Below, one piece after another: positions 9,324 through 18,031 of a DNA stretch of 64,000 bases. The position numbers and the translations under genes are program-made. Under the pieces are notes generated by a model, which saw nothing but the letters and a program-made list of their open reading frames with translations, was not told the origin of the DNA and ran no database searches. This DNA comes from Pseudofrankia saprophytica. GTDB taxonomy: Bacteria; Actinomycetota; Actinomycetes; Frankiales; Frankiaceae. Numbering within the stretch: the first letter of the stretch is position 1; the number at the start of each line of letters is the position of its first letter. Where the stretch lies: positions 860,273 to 924,272 of the forward strand of contig NZ_KI912266.1 of the NCBI RefSeq assembly GCF_000235425.2, read 5' to 3'.

Positions 9324-10442
9324 ATGCTGATTGTTCCGGGAGCGACATCGCGCGAGCTTCCCCTTATCCGTGAGGCCGCGGTAGGGGTGGCCGACGCGCC
9401 TAGTGGAATGGCTCGCCGGCGGCACCGGCCAAAAGGCTCGAACGGGCAGTTCGGCATCGCGGTCACCGCCGTTCCGGCCGCATTTCTGCTGATTGCGCTC
9501 TCCGGCTGCCGCAGCGACCCAGACCAGGGGTTCATCCTCGCCAAGACCGGCCAACCCCAGCCGTCAAGCCCAAGCACCGAGCTCTTGGAGCAGACCGAGC
9601 CGCCGGCCGGAGTGATGGCCGTACCGGCGGCGACCCCACCCCCGCCAGCCGCCCGGACCGTCCCAACCACGCCCGCGACGCCGTCCGAACTGGCGCGACC
9701 GATCCCGTCCGGCGCCGCCGACCCGACCGATACAGGCACGCCAGCAAGCAAGATCGTGGCCGTCGCGGCCGGGCCATCGAGCCCGGTTTCCGCAACGGAT
9801 TCGGGGCCCGCCATCGGTTCGAGCGTGCCGCGGAACCAGCCAGCAGCGGATCTGGCGGCGCTAGCACTGACCGCGCCACCACCAGCGACGACTACGCCGC
9901 GAACTGACGTGACCTCTCAGCCGGGGATCATCACGCCGACCCCGCAGACCTCGCCGACCCCGCAGCCGTTGCCGACCTCGCCGACGTTGCCGCCGCCGGC
10001 GCCGCCGGCGGCGGCGGAGGAACCGGCGTCTACTCCCATGCCGGCCCCGCCGCCGCTTTTGGTGCTGGCGACTCCACCGGCGCCGGCGGCCGCGTCAGTT
10101 TCGGCAACGACCCTTGCAGTTCCTGGCCCGGAGACGACGGCTCCTCGCCCGGACACGACGACGGCTCCCGCTCCCGGGTCCGCACCCGCACCCGCGTCGG
10201 CACCCGAGCAGCCAGGGGTCGCGGAACCATCTCCCATGCCGACGACCGTTGCCGCACCGGCACCGGCACCGGGCTGTGATCCGTCGTATCCGGACCAGTG
10301 CCTCCAGGACGGCGTCGGCGACTACGACTGCGCGGGCGGCTCGGGCGATGGCCCGAACTACGTGCGCGGGCCGGGCCGGGTCCTGGAGCCAGACCCCTTC
10401 GAGCTGGATTTTGACGGGGACGGCGTGGGCTGCCAGAGCTAG
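9324..10442 (+). CDS. Lipoprotein with C-terminal Excalibur domain (paralogue)
   Basis: 372-residue paralogue of the preceding gene. The N-terminus has 45 residues, then a signal peptide (FGIAVTAVPAAFLLIALSGC) with lipobox LSGC, then about 260 residues of Pro/Thr/Ala-rich low complexity, then the Excalibur domain (CDPSYPDQCLQDGVGDYDC, then DFDGDGVGCQS). GAGGAG at 9314-9319 gives a good ribosome binding site for ATG 9324. The 250-bp gap to the first copy carries its own leader, so the two may be transcribed separately. The conserved ends and divergent middle suggest duplication followed by repeat-driven change of the linker. Confidence 0.82.
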   Translation: MLIVPGATSRELPLIREAAVGVADAPSGMARRRHRPKGSNGQFGIAVTAVPAAFLLIALSGCRSDPDQGFILAKTGQPQPSSPSTELLEQTEPPAGVMAVPAATPPPPAARTVPTTPATPSELARPIPSGAADPTDTGTPASKIVAVAAGPSSPVSATDSGPAIGSSVPRNQPAADLAALALTAPPPATTTPRTDVTSQPGIITPTPQTSPTPQPLPTSPTLPPPAPPAAAEEPASTPMPAPPPLLVLATPPAPAAASVSATTLAVPGPETTAPRPDTTTAPAPGSAPAPASAPEQPGVAEPSPMPTTVAAPAPAPGCDPSYPDQCLQDGVGDYDCAGGSGDGPNYVRGPGRVLEPDPFELDFDGDGVGCQS

Positions 10443-10570
10443 CCGCCGTTCCACGGCGCCCGGCTTGGCTCCAACGGCCAACGGCCGGCAGTCGGCCAGG
10501 CGGGGTCGACCATGCAGCGCCGTCCATGCGGCACTGACCATCCGGTGGCGACCCACGGATAACGTCAGGT

Positions 10571-11296
10571 ATGCGCCTGCGGCCGACGATGATCGTGTTG
10601 GTGGGGGTTGACGGGTCGGGGAAGTCGACCGCGGCGAAACGGCTCGCCGGGGAGCTCACGGCGGCTGGAACGCCAGCGCGGTACTTCGAGAACGGCGGCG
10701 GACGGCCGTTGATCGATCCGCTGGCCCGTCGGCTCGGACGCCGGGACGGGCGGCACCTACTCGGCCGGCGTGGCTATCTGGCAGTCGAGGCGTCCATCCG
10801 CTGGGTCGCGATCGCCCGAGCGACCACGATCTCGACCCTGACCCGCCGCGTTTCCGTCATGGACCGCTACTCCTACTGCCAGTTCGCCATCATGCGAGCC
10901 CGCGGCGACAGCACACCCAGCGGAGGCGGCGCACCCGACGGAGGCGGCGGAGGCGGCAGCGCACGCGGCGCATACGGCGGAGGCAGTGGAGGCGGCGCAC
11001 CCGGCGGAGGTGGCGGAGGCGGCGAGACTGGCGGCCACGCTGAGCGGCTGGTGCGCGTCGCCTACTCCGTTTTCCCTCGCCCCGACGTCACCTTCTACCT
11101 GACGATCCCGGCAGACGAGGCGGCCCGCCGCGTCGAAGCCCGCGGCCGCGACGTCGAGGACCCCTCCTACCTGACCGCCTTCGACGCCGCCTACCGCTCT
11201 CTCCCCGAGTTCCCCTCCTTCACCGAGATCGACGCCTCCCCCACCACGAACCAGGTCGCCACCGCACTCCGAGATCACCTGACAACCCTCAGATGA
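10571..11296 (+). CDS. Thymidylate-kinase-like P-loop kinase
   Basis: 241 residues. It has a Walker A typical of dTMP kinases (VGVDGSGKST, residues 11-20), the DRY motif in VMDRYSYCQFA (about 97-107), and a C-terminal FYLTIPADEAARRVEARG region like the end of Tmk proteins. An insert of about 45 residues, mostly Gly with Ala/Ser/Pro (about 115-157), is encoded by GGA/GGC repeats and sits where a LID or connecting helix is expected. It may phosphorylate a nucleoside monophosphate or a sugar; stand-alone actinobacterial members of this group are usually only called thymidylate kinase-like. ATG 10589 is an alternative start. The stop codon TGA is shared with the left end of a 73-bp palindromic repeat. 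Confidence 0.75.
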   Translation: MRLRPTMIVLVGVDGSGKSTAAKRLAGELTAAGTPARYFENGGGRPLIDPLARRLGRRDGRHLLGRRGYLAVEASIRWVAIARATTISTLTRRVSVMDRYSYCQFAIMRARGDSTPSGGGAPDGGGGGGSARGAYGGGSGGGAPGGGGGGGETGGHAERLVRVAYSVFPRPDVTFYLTIPADEAARRVEARGRDVEDPSYLTAFDAAYRSLPEFPSFTEIDASPTTNQVATALRDHLTTLR

Positions 11297-11367
11297 TCGC
11301 CAGATCTGTACTCAAATCCGAACCGCACACCGCTCCCAGTTCGGATTCGAGTACAGAACCGACGATC
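11295..11367. repeat. 73-bp palindromic repeat, copy 1
   Basis: Core arms of 19 bp (11305-11323 and 11339-11357) pair with one mismatch around a 15-nt loop, and both ends are gatc. By eye it matches copy 3 at 49697 at about 56 of 73 positions and also matches copy 2 at 12566. Its first bases form part of the TGA stop of the kinase gene. It could also serve as a hairpin terminator. Confidence 0.85.
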
Positions 11368-11610
11368 AACCTCGTGCGCCACGCGGTGATCGTGAGTTCT
11401 GCCCGGGGTTCGCGCGCCAGCCTCGGCTGAGGCTCTGATCCGGATGCCGGGGCTCTGGTCCAGATATAGAAGGGCGATCCTCGCCCGGGCCGGCGTCGCG
11501 TCACCGCCGAGGTAAGGCGCCGCGGCATCCGCATATCCACAGGTCTTGCCTTGTCCACAAGCGGCGCCTCTGCCTGACGCGGCGAGCTGGTCGGGCGGAT
11601 TCTGCCGCTC
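11368..11610. other. Intergenic region
   Basis: No gene seen. It should hold the promoter of the AbiEi/DUF559 gene, but no clear -10/-35 pair stands out. Confidence 0.4.
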
Positions 11611-12567
11611 GTGGCGACAGCCAGTCAGCGGAAGCGGGCCGAGTACCCGGGGCTGGCGGCGGCTCTGCGCGTCGCCCGCCGGCAGCAGGGCATGATCAGC
11701 GTGGCTCAGGCCCGCGACGCCGGGCTGACCCGTGGGCAGATCGAACAGCTAATACGGACCAACGCCTGGATACGACCTTTCAACGGCACTTACTTCGTAC
11801 CTGACGTACCTGGCGCGGATCCGCTACTCGGGCGCCTGCGCGCCGCACTGCATCGCCGTCCTGATGCCATCGTGTGCGGCCTGAGCGCCGCGCGGCTATA
11901 CGGGCTCGGCGCGCTCCCGCCGTGCACGCCGACCGAGCCTGTTCGTCTGCTGGTCGCGCCTACGAGTTCCCGTCCTCGGTCCGCCGGGCTGGTCCTGCAC
12001 GCCGGAACGGTTCCTGAGGATGAGGTGCGACCCATCCGAGGCCTGCCGGCGACAAGCCTCCCTCGAACACTCGCCGATCTGGTACTCGCCTGGGAACGAC
12101 CCGAAGCGGTCGCGCTGCTGGACGCCGCGCTGCATGGCCGCCGACTGCTCAATCTGGACGACATACGGACGGAACTCTTCGGCCGACGCGGCGCAGCCAG
12201 CCGATATCGGTGGCTCCTCCAGGTCGACGGGCGTGCCGAGTCGCCGCTGGAGTCGTGGGTGCGGCTGGTTCTCGCGGATGCCGGGATACCTCCGGAGGAG
12301 CTGCAGTATCCAATCTGTGATGGGTCCGGGACGTTCGTCGCTCGGGTCGACATGGCCTGGGTGTCGCGACGGGTCTGTCTGGAAGCGGACGGCGCCGCCT
12401 TTCATGGCACGCCGGTTCTCGACCCCAAGCCCCTCCATCACGACCGCGAACGACAGAACCGCCTGCAGGGACTGCGCTGGCGCTTGGTCCGCGTCACCTG
12501 GAAGGACGTGCTCACCCGCCCCACCTACATCGTCGAGACAGTCGTCAACGCCCTACGCCAGATATGA
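11611..12567 (+). CDS. AbiEi-like winged-helix protein with DUF559 nuclease-like domain
   Basis: 318 residues. The N-terminus (about 15-70: MISVAQARDAGLTRGQIEQL, then a Tyr-Phe-Val strand) is the winged helix seen in type IV antitoxins of the AbiEi family. The C-terminus (about 205-310) is a DUF559/Vsr-like PD-(D/E)xK fold: AESPLESWVR, a VDMAW strand with Asp, CLEADGAAFH, then HDRERQNRLQGLRW. Catalytic-type Glu, Asp and Glu are present, so nuclease activity is possible. No AbiEii nucleotidyltransferase toxin lies next to it, so it is not an obvious toxin-antitoxin pair. It starts at GTG 11611. Its stop overlaps copy 2 of the 73-bp repeat. The product may act on DNA, but the role is unknown. 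Confidence 0.75.
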   Translation: MATASQRKRAEYPGLAAALRVARRQQGMISVAQARDAGLTRGQIEQLIRTNAWIRPFNGTYFVPDVPGADPLLGRLRAALHRRPDAIVCGLSAARLYGLGALPPCTPTEPVRLLVAPTSSRPRSAGLVLHAGTVPEDEVRPIRGLPATSLPRTLADLVLAWERPEAVALLDAALHGRRLLNLDDIRTELFGRRGAASRYRWLLQVDGRAESPLESWVRLVLADAGIPPEELQYPICDGSGTFVARVDMAWVSRRVCLEADGAAFHGTPVLDPKPLHHDRERQNRLQGLRWRLVRVTWKDVLTRPTYIVETVVNALRQI

Positions 12568-12638
12568 TCATCAATTCTGTATCGGGATCCGGGCTAAGAG
12601 CGGTGCGCGGTTCGGACCTCGATACAGAACCAGCGATC
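12566..12638. repeat. 73-bp palindromic repeat, copy 2
   Basis: Same length and same gatc ends as copies 1 and 3, with inverted arms built on ttctgtatcgggatcc and its near complement ending in gatacagaa. It begins inside the TGA stop (12565-12567) of the AbiEi/DUF559 gene, the same relation copy 1 has to its upstream gene. Confidence 0.8.
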
Positions 12639-13133
12639 TCGCCCTTGGACGGAGGGGGTCAGAGCGCTCCGGAGCGCCGGCGCGCCGGCGCCAACCCGCG
12701 GGCAATCGGTCCGCGGTCGGGCACCTGCCTGGCCACTCGGGTAGCCGATCGCCTGGAGACCGCCCGCTAGCTCGCCAGACACGCTAGCTCGCCCAGGGCG
12801 GCCATCTGCCGGAGAACCCGGCGTTCGCCCGGCAATTTCTGGTTCGCCCGGAATGTCCGTTCCCCTCGGGCACATCCGCACTCTGAGCGAGCAGCCGGCG
12901 GCGATAGTCACTGTCCGGGTCAAATCCGCTTACCTAGGCGTACCTGTGGTGCAGCGCCCGTATCGGGGTATGCGACAGTCTGTCGGAACTTGACGGGGAG
13001 GCCGGCGCCACAATCCCACGAACCGGATCGTTGGTTCCTGTGGCTGTACCCCTTCTGGAAGGAAGCGGCTCGCACCGGCGGGGCGCCTCCGCGGGTGTGC
13101 GCCGGGCGGCGCGGATGACAGCGAGGGGGGCGC
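12639..13133. other. Intergenic region without gene
   Basis: About 495 bp with only short, Arg/Ser-rich spurious frames. It probably contains the promoter of the NERD-pseudokinase gene; a gaggggggc ribosome binding site ends just before 13134. Confidence 0.5.
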
Positions 13134-14870
13134 ATGGGAGCAACGATCATCCGCCACGGCGAGTGGGGCGGGCCGGGCGAGGAGGCCACCGCCCGCTACC
13201 TGCGCGACCACCTGGACGAGCAGTGGACGATCGTCTGCGGCCGGCAGTTGGTACACACCTCGGGAACGCGCGACACCGACTTCATTGCCATCGGGCCGAA
13301 CAGCGTCATCGTGATAGAGGAAAAATCCTGGCACGGCGACCTCAATGGCAACGATGTCTTCTGGTACGACCGGGCTACCCGCGAGGACCGCGGTAACCCG
13401 ATCAACCAGGCTGTGGGCGCCGCCCGCATCCTGGCCGGCGGCCTGACGCAGCACAACCGGCCATTGCGCAGCGCGCTCAAGCAGGCTGTTCCGCTCGGAG
13501 AGGCTCCGCTTCACCTCGTCTACGCGCTGGTCGTGTTGTCCTCGCCCGATGTCAGGCTGAACGTCGACGATCCGCGCGTCGAGCGCCACGTGGTCCGCCT
13601 GGCCGGCTGCGAGCAGGCCCTCCGCGAGATCGACGACTTCGTCGGCCGCCATTTCAACTTCGCCCCCTTCCGCAAGCGCGTCGAAGATCACGTCGCTGGA
13701 TTGTCCGGGCGCTCGGCGATTCCGAAGAAGCTCGGACCCTACGTGATCGTGACCGGACTCGACCCGACGCCGCGCGGACGCCGCTACGTCGGCCGGCATC
13801 ACGACGGCTCGATAAGGGTGCTGCTCACCCTCGAGCGCCAGGGCCTCACCGAGGATGAACTCCGGAAGAACGACAACCCGCTGCTACGCGAGTACAACGC
13901 GATGCGACGATTGGCACCACTGCGCAGAGTCTTCGCCGTCGACCCATACTTCGGCGTCGACTACGAGCGGATGTGGGTCATCCCGATGCACCCGCCGGAG
14001 CCAACCCTGCTCACGCTGGGGAACCTGATCCGCGCCGACGTGCGGCCCGCGATCGAGACCTTCGTGGCTGTGGCCGCCGACTCCTACGCCGGGCTCGCCG
14101 ACATCCACGCCGAGGGCATCACCCACCGCGCATTGCACCCGAGCCGGGTCTGGATGGACCCGGAAACGAACCGGGTGACGTTCTCCGACTTCCTCATCGC
14201 CAAGATCGCCGATGCCGACGTCGGCACCGTGCACGACGCCGACGACGTCGACCACGAGGGCCAAGCGTTCCGCGCACCCGAATGCCGCCGAACCGCACAC
14301 GCCGCCGGAAACCCATCCGACGTCTACTCCCTGGCGCTGTGCCTGCTCGCCTGGTGGGAGCTGGGCCAGCCCGACCCATCGACGGCACCGCGGGCACCCG
14401 ATTCGTTGCCGGGCAAGGTCCGCGACGTTCTGGACGCTGCCCTCGCCACGAACCCCGACGAGCGCGCCGGCGCCAGGCAGATCGCCGATCTACTCACCGC
14501 TCAACTCGCCGTGGAGACGCCGTCGACGGCCCGCGTGCCCGAGTTCACCCTCGAGTCGGAGTCCGGGTCGGAACCCGAGCCGCAGCGCACGACCATGCCC
14601 GGACCAAGGCCGGCCGCGAGCACACCCACAGACAGGCATGGCCTTCGACCCCACAGGTCCGAGACCGTACGCAGGCTCGGCGACAGCGCCGCCGCCACCA
14701 CCCGCCAAGCCGTCGACCGAGCCCTCGCCGGCTACCAAACTCTCAAGACCACCAAGGCCCCCGCCCTCCTCACCAGACTCCACCGCACCCCCGCCGAGCC
14801 TGACGCCACCCACGATCCCGCCGACCGCCTACGCACCTACCTCCACCGCAGGCCCCGACGCCAGCCCTGA
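13134..14870 (+). CDS. NERD-domain protein with pseudokinase domain
   Basis: 578 residues. The N-terminal NERD nuclease-like domain (about 1-110) shows GEEATARYL, DTDFIAIGPNSVIVIEEKSW with the Asp and Glu-x-Lys residues, and GNPINQAV. A kinase-like fold follows (about 200-460), but the key residues have changed: the beta3 Lys is missing in IRVLLTLER, HRD reads HRA (ITHRALHPSRV) and DFG reads DFL (FSDFLIAKI). It is therefore probably a pseudokinase. The C-terminus is Pro/Arg-rich. NERD-kinase proteins occur in phage defence loci (for example PglW), and this gene lies directly before the Z1 cluster. GAGGGGGG precedes ATG 13134. It may belong to the island or be a separate defence gene; much shorter than PglW. 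Confidence 0.78.
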   Translation: MGATIIRHGEWGGPGEEATARYLRDHLDEQWTIVCGRQLVHTSGTRDTDFIAIGPNSVIVIEEKSWHGDLNGNDVFWYDRATREDRGNPINQAVGAARILAGGLTQHNRPLRSALKQAVPLGEAPLHLVYALVVLSSPDVRLNVDDPRVERHVVRLAGCEQALREIDDFVGRHFNFAPFRKRVEDHVAGLSGRSAIPKKLGPYVIVTGLDPTPRGRRYVGRHHDGSIRVLLTLERQGLTEDELRKNDNPLLREYNAMRRLAPLRRVFAVDPYFGVDYERMWVIPMHPPEPTLLTLGNLIRADVRPAIETFVAVAADSYAGLADIHAEGITHRALHPSRVWMDPETNRVTFSDFLIAKIADADVGTVHDADDVDHEGQAFRAPECRRTAHAAGNPSDVYSLALCLLAWWELGQPDPSTAPRAPDSLPGKVRDVLDAALATNPDERAGARQIADLLTAQLAVETPSTARVPEFTLESESGSEPEPQRTTMPGPRPAASTPTDRHGLRPHRSETVRRLGDSAAATTRQAVDRALAGYQTLKTTKAPALLTRLHRTPAEPDATHDPADRLRTYLHRRPRRQP

Positions 14871-15243
14871 CTTCGATCAGGGACTCCGAGGCCGGATGTG
14901 GACCGACGGACTCGGCAGTGCCCAGACGAACCGATGGTTCGCGGAGATGAGGGGTCGGCAAGGTTGGTGACGTAGCTCTTGCTCCCGGTCAGGGATCGGG
15001 CTCGGCCTCCCGCGCGCCGCAACGCTTCTCGGTGCGACGTCCCATCCCGTCGCAAACGGCATGATTACCCGTATTGCTCCCACAGGACCGTAGTTCCGAA
15101 CGTTGCCACTGCAGGACAACCTGCACCTGCCGCGTGCCATCGCACTGGATCACGGCGGACACGTGTTGTCGCACCCGTGTGCCAACATGTGGCCTGCAGT
15201 CGATCGCTAACGGCGGAAGCAAGGACAACCGGGGGTAAGTACC
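14871..15243. other. Intergenic region before the Z1 gene
   Basis: About 370 bp with no convincing gene. The last bases (ccgggggtaagtacc) give the ribosome binding site of the Z1 gene. It marks a probable left boundary of the main cluster. Confidence 0.45.
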
Positions 15244-17889
15244 ATGGGTACCGAAGCGTCGAACATGCTGTCGTCGGGCGACGAGTTCGTGGATGAGACT
15301 GCGGACACGATCGCGATGATGGTGGCTGGTGGCAGCTCGGCCGACGGGGCCATCCGACGCCTCAGCAGGTACACCCCCAATGACGTCCTCGCGAACGCGC
15401 GCGAACTCTACGAGAAGCGGACGCAGCGGGTACGCAGCTTCGACGACGTTCACGTGCTCCTGAACCGAGAGAGGGAGACCGGGACGTGGTATGCCGGACC
15501 GCGCCCCGACCATCGTTTCTGGCCGGTGTTGGAGAAGCGACTTCGTTTCAGCGGCATCCCCGACGAATCCATGAACGCTCTCAATCGAACATCCGATCGA
15601 GTCGTGAGTCTCCTCAGGCCGCCCGGAACGGCCGAGATCAACGTCCGCGGCCTGGTCCTGGGCTACGTCCAGAGCGGCAAGACCACCAACTTCATGAGCG
15701 TGATTGCCAAGGCAGCTGACGTCGGTTACCGGCTCGTCATCGTCCTGTCCGGCCTCACAGAGAACCTCCGTGCACAGACCCAGGGCCGGCTGCAGAGCAT
15801 GCTCGTCGAGGATCTGGAAGCCCACTGGCACCTGCTGACGTATCCGGAGGCCGACTTCACGGTGCGTGGCAACGCGCGCCAACTGCTCTCGAACCCGGAC
15901 CACCGCCTGCTCGCCGTGGTCAAGAAGAACCCACACCGGCTGCGTCGTCTTGTGCGCTGGATGCGCCAGGCCGGTGACGAGGTTGTTGCGAACTGCCCGA
16001 TCCTCGTGATCGACGACGAGGCCGACCAGGCGAGCATCAACGTGAGCCTCAAGGACCGTTCCTCGATCAACGGGCTGATCGGCCAGATCCTCAGGCAGCC
16101 GAAGACCGCCTACATCGCCTACACCGCGACGCCGTTCGCCAACCTGCTCATCGACCCGGAGAAGGAGGATGACCTCTACCCTCGCGACTTCGTGGTCGAC
16201 CTGCCGCGTCCAGACGGATACTTCGGGCCCGAGAAGCTGTTCGGCCGGGACCCTCTGACGATCGACGAGGTCGAGGCCCTGGACCAAGGCCTCGACATCA
16301 TCCGCCAGATCCCTGAGGACGAGGCCGTTGCGATCAGGCCCCCGCGGGTCAAGGACGGCCTCGACCTCTGGGAACCCGATATCACCCTGTCGTTGATCGA
16401 CGCGTTGCAGTGGTTCCTGCTCGCGACGGCAGCGCGTCGTGCGCGTCCCGATGGCGGGCTCCACAACTCGATGCTGATCCACACCTCGATGAACGCCAGG
16501 GCACATTTCGCTACGAAGGCACCGGTGGAGAAGATTCTCCACCAGTTGCGCAAGGACGTGACGAACAGTAGGACGGCCGTGCTCGCCAGCCTGCGCAGTC
16601 AATGGGAGGAGGAGTCAGCCAAGCTGCCGTCCGCCTCCCAGGGCCTGAGCCCCGTTACCTGGGCGGAGATCGAGAAGTACCTTCCCGCCGTGTTGGCGGA
16701 CGTGCGAGTCATCGTCGACAACTACCTTTCGAAGGACCGGCTCAGTTACGGCGACCCGGCCGGGATCACCGCGGTGGTGATCGGCGGCAACACGCTCTCG
16801 CGTGGGCTCACGCTTGAGGGGCTGACCTGCAGTTACTTCGTGCGCGCCTCCTCGGCCTACGACACCCAGCTCCAGATGGGCCGCTGGTTCGGCTATCGCC
16901 GCGGCTACGGTGACCTGCCGCGGATCTGGATGACCGACGAGTTGAAGGAGTGGTTCTTCGCGCTGGCGACGGTCGAGGAGGAGATCCGACGGGACATCCG
17001 CCGGTACGAGGTCGAGGAACTGAGCCCGCTCGAGGTCCCGGTCAGGATCCGCACCCACCCCGCGATGGCCATCACCTCGGCCGCCAAGATGCGCGACGCG
17101 GTTGACGCGGAGATCAGCTTCAGCCGGCACCGCGAGCAGACGATCCTGTTCCACCACCGCGACCAAGACTGGTTGCTGCACAACCAGGACGCGACCCGCC
17201 GGCTGGTACAGCAGGTCGGGGCCACGCCGGTCTCGATGCCGAGCGAGCACCTCCTCTTCAGGAGCGTGCCCTCGGCACTGATCGAGGCGTTCCTCAGCGA
17301 CTACCGGTTCCACGAGGAGGCCTTCCGCATGAAGGGCGATCTCCTTCGCGAGTACATTGCCAGCCAGAACCGGCAGGGCTTCCTGCGGACCTGGAACGTC
17401 GTCGTCATGAACCGGACCGGCTCCGGCTCCGACGGCGCCATTGACCTCGGGCTCGGCCGGCCTGTGGGGCTCCTCAAGCGGAGCCGCCTGCCGATGCCAA
17501 GCAAGCCGTACGCAAACATCAAGGCGCTGATCTCCACGACCGACCGCGTAGCCGATCTCCAGCTCGGCAGCAAGGAACTCGGCGAGCTCCATGGCGGGAA
17601 GCCAGACGACAACAAGCTCCGCGTCTATCGCGAGGATGTCCTTGGCGACGTCGGCCTGCTGTGCGTCTACCCGATCGACAAGGTCTCGGAACCGAGGCGC
17701 TTGGAGGGCTCCTCCCCGCGCGTCGCGCTGGACGCGGTGGAGCACGTGATCGGACTCGGGATCTTCTTCCCGAAGGCGGGCGGAGTCAGGAGCGAGATCA
17801 CCTATAAGTCCGCCGACCTCTCGAACCGGCAGCTCGAGACCGAGATCATCGATCTCGACGCCATCGACGAACTGGACGCGCAGTCCTGA
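15244..17889 (+). CDS. Z1-domain P-loop ATPase
   Basis: 881-residue SF2-like ATPase of the Z1 family. Walker A is LGYVQSGKTTNF (about residue 138), Walker B ILVIDDEADQAS (about 252), and motif III AYTATPFANLL (about 292). The Z1 half follows: VIGGNTLSRGLTLEGLTCSY (about 513), then YDTQLQMGRWFGYRRGYGDL, which takes the place of helicase motif VI. Z1 genes are known from predicted restriction-type loci that pair them with MutL/MORC-like ATPases, C5 methyltransferases and Vsr-like nucleases (described by Iyer, Abhiman and Aravind). That same company is found here. Its likely role is ATP-driven DNA translocation or remodelling. It is the first gene of the main cluster, with a gap of about 140 bp before the next gene. 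Confidence 0.92.
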   Translation: MGTEASNMLSSGDEFVDETADTIAMMVAGGSSADGAIRRLSRYTPNDVLANARELYEKRTQRVRSFDDVHVLLNRERETGTWYAGPRPDHRFWPVLEKRLRFSGIPDESMNALNRTSDRVVSLLRPPGTAEINVRGLVLGYVQSGKTTNFMSVIAKAADVGYRLVIVLSGLTENLRAQTQGRLQSMLVEDLEAHWHLLTYPEADFTVRGNARQLLSNPDHRLLAVVKKNPHRLRRLVRWMRQAGDEVVANCPILVIDDEADQASINVSLKDRSSINGLIGQILRQPKTAYIAYTATPFANLLIDPEKEDDLYPRDFVVDLPRPDGYFGPEKLFGRDPLTIDEVEALDQGLDIIRQIPEDEAVAIRPPRVKDGLDLWEPDITLSLIDALQWFLLATAARRARPDGGLHNSMLIHTSMNARAHFATKAPVEKILHQLRKDVTNSRTAVLASLRSQWEEESAKLPSASQGLSPVTWAEIEKYLPAVLADVRVIVDNYLSKDRLSYGDPAGITAVVIGGNTLSRGLTLEGLTCSYFVRASSAYDTQLQMGRWFGYRRGYGDLPRIWMTDELKEWFFALATVEEEIRRDIRRYEVEELSPLEVPVRIRTHPAMAITSAAKMRDAVDAEISFSRHREQTILFHHRDQDWLLHNQDATRRLVQQVGATPVSMPSEHLLFRSVPSALIEAFLSDYRFHEEAFRMKGDLLREYIASQNRQGFLRTWNVVVMNRTGSGSDGAIDLGLGRPVGLLKRSRLPMPSKPYANIKALISTTDRVADLQLGSKELGELHGGKPDDNKLRVYREDVLGDVGLLCVYPIDKVSEPRRLEGSSPRVALDAVEHVIGLGIFFPKAGGVRSEITYKSADLSNRQLETEIIDLDAIDELDAQS

Positions 17890-18031
17890 CCGGTTGCATG
17901 CGATCGTCGCTTCCGGCTCGCCACGACAGCAAGCCGGAAGTGACGACGAGTCCGGGTAGTCCACTCCGGCGGCGGCGGATAACGTCCGGAGCCAGCCCCA
18001 TCAGCATAAAGCTCAGCGACCGGGAGCTACG

